NCBI GenBank assembly: GCA_934157235.1
Contig: CAKPHH010000002.1
Span: 62,001 to 126,000 of the forward strand
Origin: an uncultured Bacilli bacterium
Lineage (GTDB): Bacteria > Bacillota_I > Bacilli_A > RF39 > UBA660
DNA length: 64,000 nt
Direction of reading: 5' to 3'
Shown here: positions 61,589 through 64,000 of the stretch, piece by piece
Numbering within the stretch: position 1 is the first letter of the stretch
Layout of the letters: every line of letters begins with the position of its first letter
Notes under the pieces: model-generated
What the model saw: only the letters and a program-made list of their open reading frames with translations
What the model was told of the DNA's origin: nothing
Databases searched by the model: none
Made by a program: the position numbers and the translations under genes

Positions 61589-62419
61589 ATGAATAGTAAT
61601 ACTTATGTGGTACAAAAAGGTGATACTTTATATGGTATATCTAAACAATTCAATACCAGTATGCAAAGATTGCGAGAATTAAATAATTTAAGTAGTGATA
61701 TTTTGGCTATTGGGAAAGTACTTATTGTTTCTCCTAATAGTGATAGTAATCCTTCTGAATGTGTTACTTATACTGTAAAGAAAGGAGATAGTTTATATAG
61801 TATAGCGAAACAATATAATAGTACGGTGGATGCAATTAAAAGATATAATAATTTGACTTCTAATAATTTAAGTATAGGGCAAAAATTAAAGTTGCCGTGT
61901 TACATGAAAGATAATGATAATACAACTATGCCCAATTTTGTTATGTATACAGTAAAGGCTGGAGATAGTTTGTATTCAATAGCCCAACAATATAATACGA
62001 CTGTTGATAAAATTAAGTCTGATAATAAACTTACTTCTAATAATTTAAGTATAGGGCAAGTGTTAATGATTGCGGATAAAACGACTGATATGATTGTTGA
62101 AGAATGTTTTGGAGAAGATGAAGTGTTGGAAGAAGATTATGTAATATATGTAGTTAAACCTGGAGATAATTTATATTCAATAGCTAGGAAATATGATACT
62201 ACAGTATCAGAACTTAAAAGACTTAATAATCTTACTAGTAATAATTTAAGTGTAGGACAAGAATTAAAAATACCTAATGAGAGACGCATATATGTAGTTA
62301 AAAGAGGAGATAGTTTATATAGTATAGCGAATATGTTTAATACAACTGTTAGCGCTATTAAAAGTAAAAATAATCTTACTACTAATAATTTGAGCATTGG
62401 GCAAGAGTTAATAATTTAG
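61589..62419 (+). CDS. Five-LysM protein without a signal peptide
   Basis: 276 aa consisting of five LysM domains (about 4-48, 58-102, 113-157, 183-227, 230-274), each with the V-x-GD(S/T)LYxIA pattern and a closing NNLSIGQ-type motif. Short linkers and no catalytic domain. LysM binds N-acetylglucosamine polymers. With no export signal it would act inside a mother cell, as spore-coat/cortex LysM proteins do; that is inference, helped by the sleC gene two frames on. AAGGAG lies 5 bases before ATG 61589. Confidence 0.9.
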   Translation: MNSNTYVVQKGDTLYGISKQFNTSMQRLRELNNLSSDILAIGKVLIVSPNSDSNPSECVTYTVKKGDSLYSIAKQYNSTVDAIKRYNNLTSNNLSIGQKLKLPCYMKDNDNTTMPNFVMYTVKAGDSLYSIAQQYNTTVDKIKSDNKLTSNNLSIGQVLMIADKTTDMIVEECFGEDEVLEEDYVIYVVKPGDNLYSIARKYDTTVSELKRLNNLTSNNLSVGQELKIPNERRIYVVKRGDSLYSIANMFNTTVSAIKSKNNLTTNNLSIGQELII

Positions 62420-62476
62420 AGAGAAATATAATGAAAGGATAATAATATATTTACTTAGTTTTGGTAATTTCTCTCT
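62418..62476 (+). repeat. Inverted repeat between LysM gene and next gene
   Basis: AGAGAGAAAT (62418-62427) and ATTTCTCTCT (62467-62476) form a perfect 10-bp stem around 39 bases. No T-run follows, so it is not a standard terminator. Confidence 0.6.
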
Positions 62477-62510
62477 TACTATTTAAGAAATATATTATTT
62501 TTGATTTGTT

Positions 62511-62903
62511 ATGGAAGAAGAATTTAATAGTGAAAAGTATGGGGGTTATTTAAAAAATAATCCAGGTTTGGGGCTTTTAAGAATACAGGTTTTTACTGCC
62601 AATCAGGCTTTTCCGTTACAGGATGTTGAAATAAAAGTCTATAAAGACATTGATGGGAAGAGGGTAGTTTTTTATAGTGGGGTTACAAACTCTAGTGGAA
62701 TAATTGATAATATTAATCTTCCTACTAAGGAGGTTAAAAAAGAAGTAGAGTCGGCTGCTGATATTAAATCTACAGATTATGTTATAGAAGCTAGATATCC
62801 AAAAACTGATGTTACTCAAGAGTATGTAGTTTCTATTTATGATGACTTGAAGGTTATTCAGCCAATTAAGTTTTCTAGTGTTAGTGGAGGTTTGAATGAA
62901 TAA
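62511..62903 (+). CDS. Small Cna-B/carboxypeptidase-regulatory-like protein upstream of sleC
   Basis: 130 aa. GLLRIQVFTANQAFPLQDVEIKVY followed by SGVTNSSGIIDNINLP and a final strand-rich part, like the Ig-type domain of clostridial germination proteins (GYLKVQVFT...). No signal peptide. No ribosome-binding site is visible before the ATG. It overlaps sleC by 8 bases, so coupled. Binding or chaperone role for the cortex enzyme is a guess. Confidence 0.65.
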   Translation: MEEEFNSEKYGGYLKNNPGLGLLRIQVFTANQAFPLQDVEIKVYKDIDGKRVVFYSGVTNSSGIIDNINLPTKEVKKEVESAADIKSTDYVIEARYPKTDVTQEYVVSIYDDLKVIQPIKFSSVSGGLNE

Positions 62904-64000
62904 TAGTGTTATTAATTATCCTACTATACCAACTGAAATAGTAGTACATTTAGGACCTCCTGATGAGGCTGCAGAAAATGTTAGTTTACCATTTGTTGAT
63001 TACATAAAGAATGTTGCTTCTAATGAGATATATCCAACATGGCCTGATAGTGCGATAGAGGCTAATATTTTGGCACAAATTTCTTTTGCATTAAATCGTA
63101 TTTATAATGAATGGTATCCAAGCAAAGGTTATTCTTTTGATATTACATCGGTACCGGCTTATGATCAGGCTTTTAAAGTTGATAGCCAGGTGTTTGATAA
63201 AATATCTAAGAAGGTTGATCAGATATTTAATAATTATATTTATCGTAAAGGACAAATTCAACCATTAAGTGCCGTTTACTGTGATGGAAAAGTTACTACT
63301 TGTAATGGATTGTCACAATGGGGAAGTGTTTCTTTGGCTAGACAGAACAAAACTCCTATAGAAATACTTAGATATTATTATGGAAATGATGTTGATATAT
63401 TTGAAAATGCCGCAACTGGAGAAATGATTGGAGTGTATCCAGGATATCCTATAGAAATGGGTAATGCTGGAGATAAAGTTAGAGTTATTCAAAGAGAATT
63501 AAATAGGATTTCAATTAATTATCCAGCTATTCCTAAAACACCTAGAGTAAATGGAGTGTTTGGAGTTAATACGGAAAATAGTGTTAAAAAGTTTCAGGAG
63601 ATTTTCAACTTGGATCAAACTGGTGTTGTTGATTACGCTACTTGGTATAAGATTAAGTATGTTTATAATGCTGTTAAAAGAGTTTACGATATTTATTCGG
63701 AAGGAATTGTTGAGGAAGAAGCAAAATATGATTATGGGCCAACTTTAAAATATTCAGATGTGGGATTAGGTGTTAGAGTCTTACATTATGTTTTGCTTAC
63801 TATTGCTTTTTTTGATCCTGATTTACCATCATTACGTTTAAATAATGTATTTAATGATAATACTAAGGCAATGGTAGTGGCCTTTCAAAAGAAGTATGGT
63901 TTACCAGCTAATGGAGAAGTTGATGCGACAACATGGAATAAAATTGTTCAAGTATATAGAGAGGTAATTGCGAATATTCCTCCAGAGTATGCTCAATATG
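62896..64000 (+). CDS. sleC: SleC-type spore cortex-lytic enzyme, C-terminus outside the window
   Basis: 368 codons visible. N-terminal SpoIID-like catalytic region: YPTWPDSAIEANILAQISFA, then YDQAFKVD and GLSQWGSVSLA...ILRYYYG (about 45-165). Two peptidoglycan-binding repeats follow (about 183-255 with GVFGVNTENSVKKFQ, and about 285-350 with NNVFNDNTKAMVVAFQ). Clostridial SleC is a germination lytic transglycosylase that degrades cortex. GGAGG lies 5 bases before ATG. No export signal, consistent with packing into spores. Confidence 0.85.
   Translation, partial: MNNSVINYPTIPTEIVVHLGPPDEAAENVSLPFVDYIKNVASNEIYPTWPDSAIEANILAQISFALNRIYNEWYPSKGYSFDITSVPAYDQAFKVDSQVFDKISKKVDQIFNNYIYRKGQIQPLSAVYCDGKVTTCNGLSQWGSVSLARQNKTPIEILRYYYGNDVDIFENAATGEMIGVYPGYPIEMGNAGDKVRVIQRELNRISINYPAIPKTPRVNGVFGVNTENSVKKFQEIFNLDQTGVVDYATWYKIKYVYNAVKRVYDIYSEGIVEEEAKYDYGPTLKYSDVGLGVRVLHYVLLTIAFFDPDLPSLRLNNVFNDNTKAMVVAFQKKYGLPANGEVDATTWNKIVQVYREVIANIPPEYAQY

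Overview
The window is an AT-rich bacterial chromosome segment centred on the replication origin. Genes read leftward from about 30.7 kb and rightward from about 31.0 kb, with dnaA and two clusters of DnaA boxes at the switch. Gene order is that of low-GC Bacillota (class Bacilli): rpmH-rnpA-yidC-khpB-mnmE-mnmG-rsmG-noc-soj-spo0J on the left, and dnaA-dnaN-recF-gyrB-gyrA then ffs-tadA-dnaX-ybaB-recR-bofA-holB-ricT on the right. TGA is used as a stop (for example rsmI and pth) and tryptophan is TGG, so this is not a mycoplasma-type code. A class A penicillin-binding protein, M23 peptidase and peptidoglycan-binding proteins imply a walled cell. bofA, spoVT and sleC homologues imply a spore-forming ancestry. 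I cannot name the species; a compact gut-type Bacilli/Erysipelotrichia-like lineage is my inference.

Left arm (1-30.7 kb): prmC-prfA, rpoE and argS-ywiB (leftward); a head-on rightward island holding a class A PBP, a small membrane protein, LemA and Pta (4.4-8.3 kb); an operon gdpP-rplI-dnaB-M23 peptidase-walJ-rlmH-ung; rpsF-ssb-rpsR behind an S6:S18-type leader; a metallophosphoesterase, pgeF and ychF; abgT-DUF951-mscS-spo0J-soj; noc; rsmG-mnmG-mnmE; khpB-yidC-rnpA-rpmH.

Origin and right arm (30.7-64 kb): oriC parts flank dnaA. A ComK homologue sits between dnaN and recF. Downstream of gyrA lies 1.3 kb without genes that carries five repeats of a two-site module: a Noc-binding-type palindrome followed 42-44 bp later by a perfect parS. 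Both matching DNA-binding proteins, ParB/Spo0J and Noc, are encoded in the same window. A sixth Noc site lies inside dnaX. Then come SRP RNA, tadA, dnaX, recombination and tRNA/rRNA modification genes, pth, mfd, spoVT, a methionine T-box and metG, and tatD. Next are three tandem paralogous membrane-anchored surface proteins with a SipW-type (Ser/His) signal peptidase, then rsmA, a decayed reading frame, two unknown membrane proteins, a five-LysM protein and a sleC-type cortex-lytic enzyme that runs off the end.

Most of the window is replication, segregation and translation housekeeping. The most unusual content is the NBS-parS array with its divergent Noc, the surface-protein/SipW cluster, the origin-proximal ComK and the reduced GdpP.
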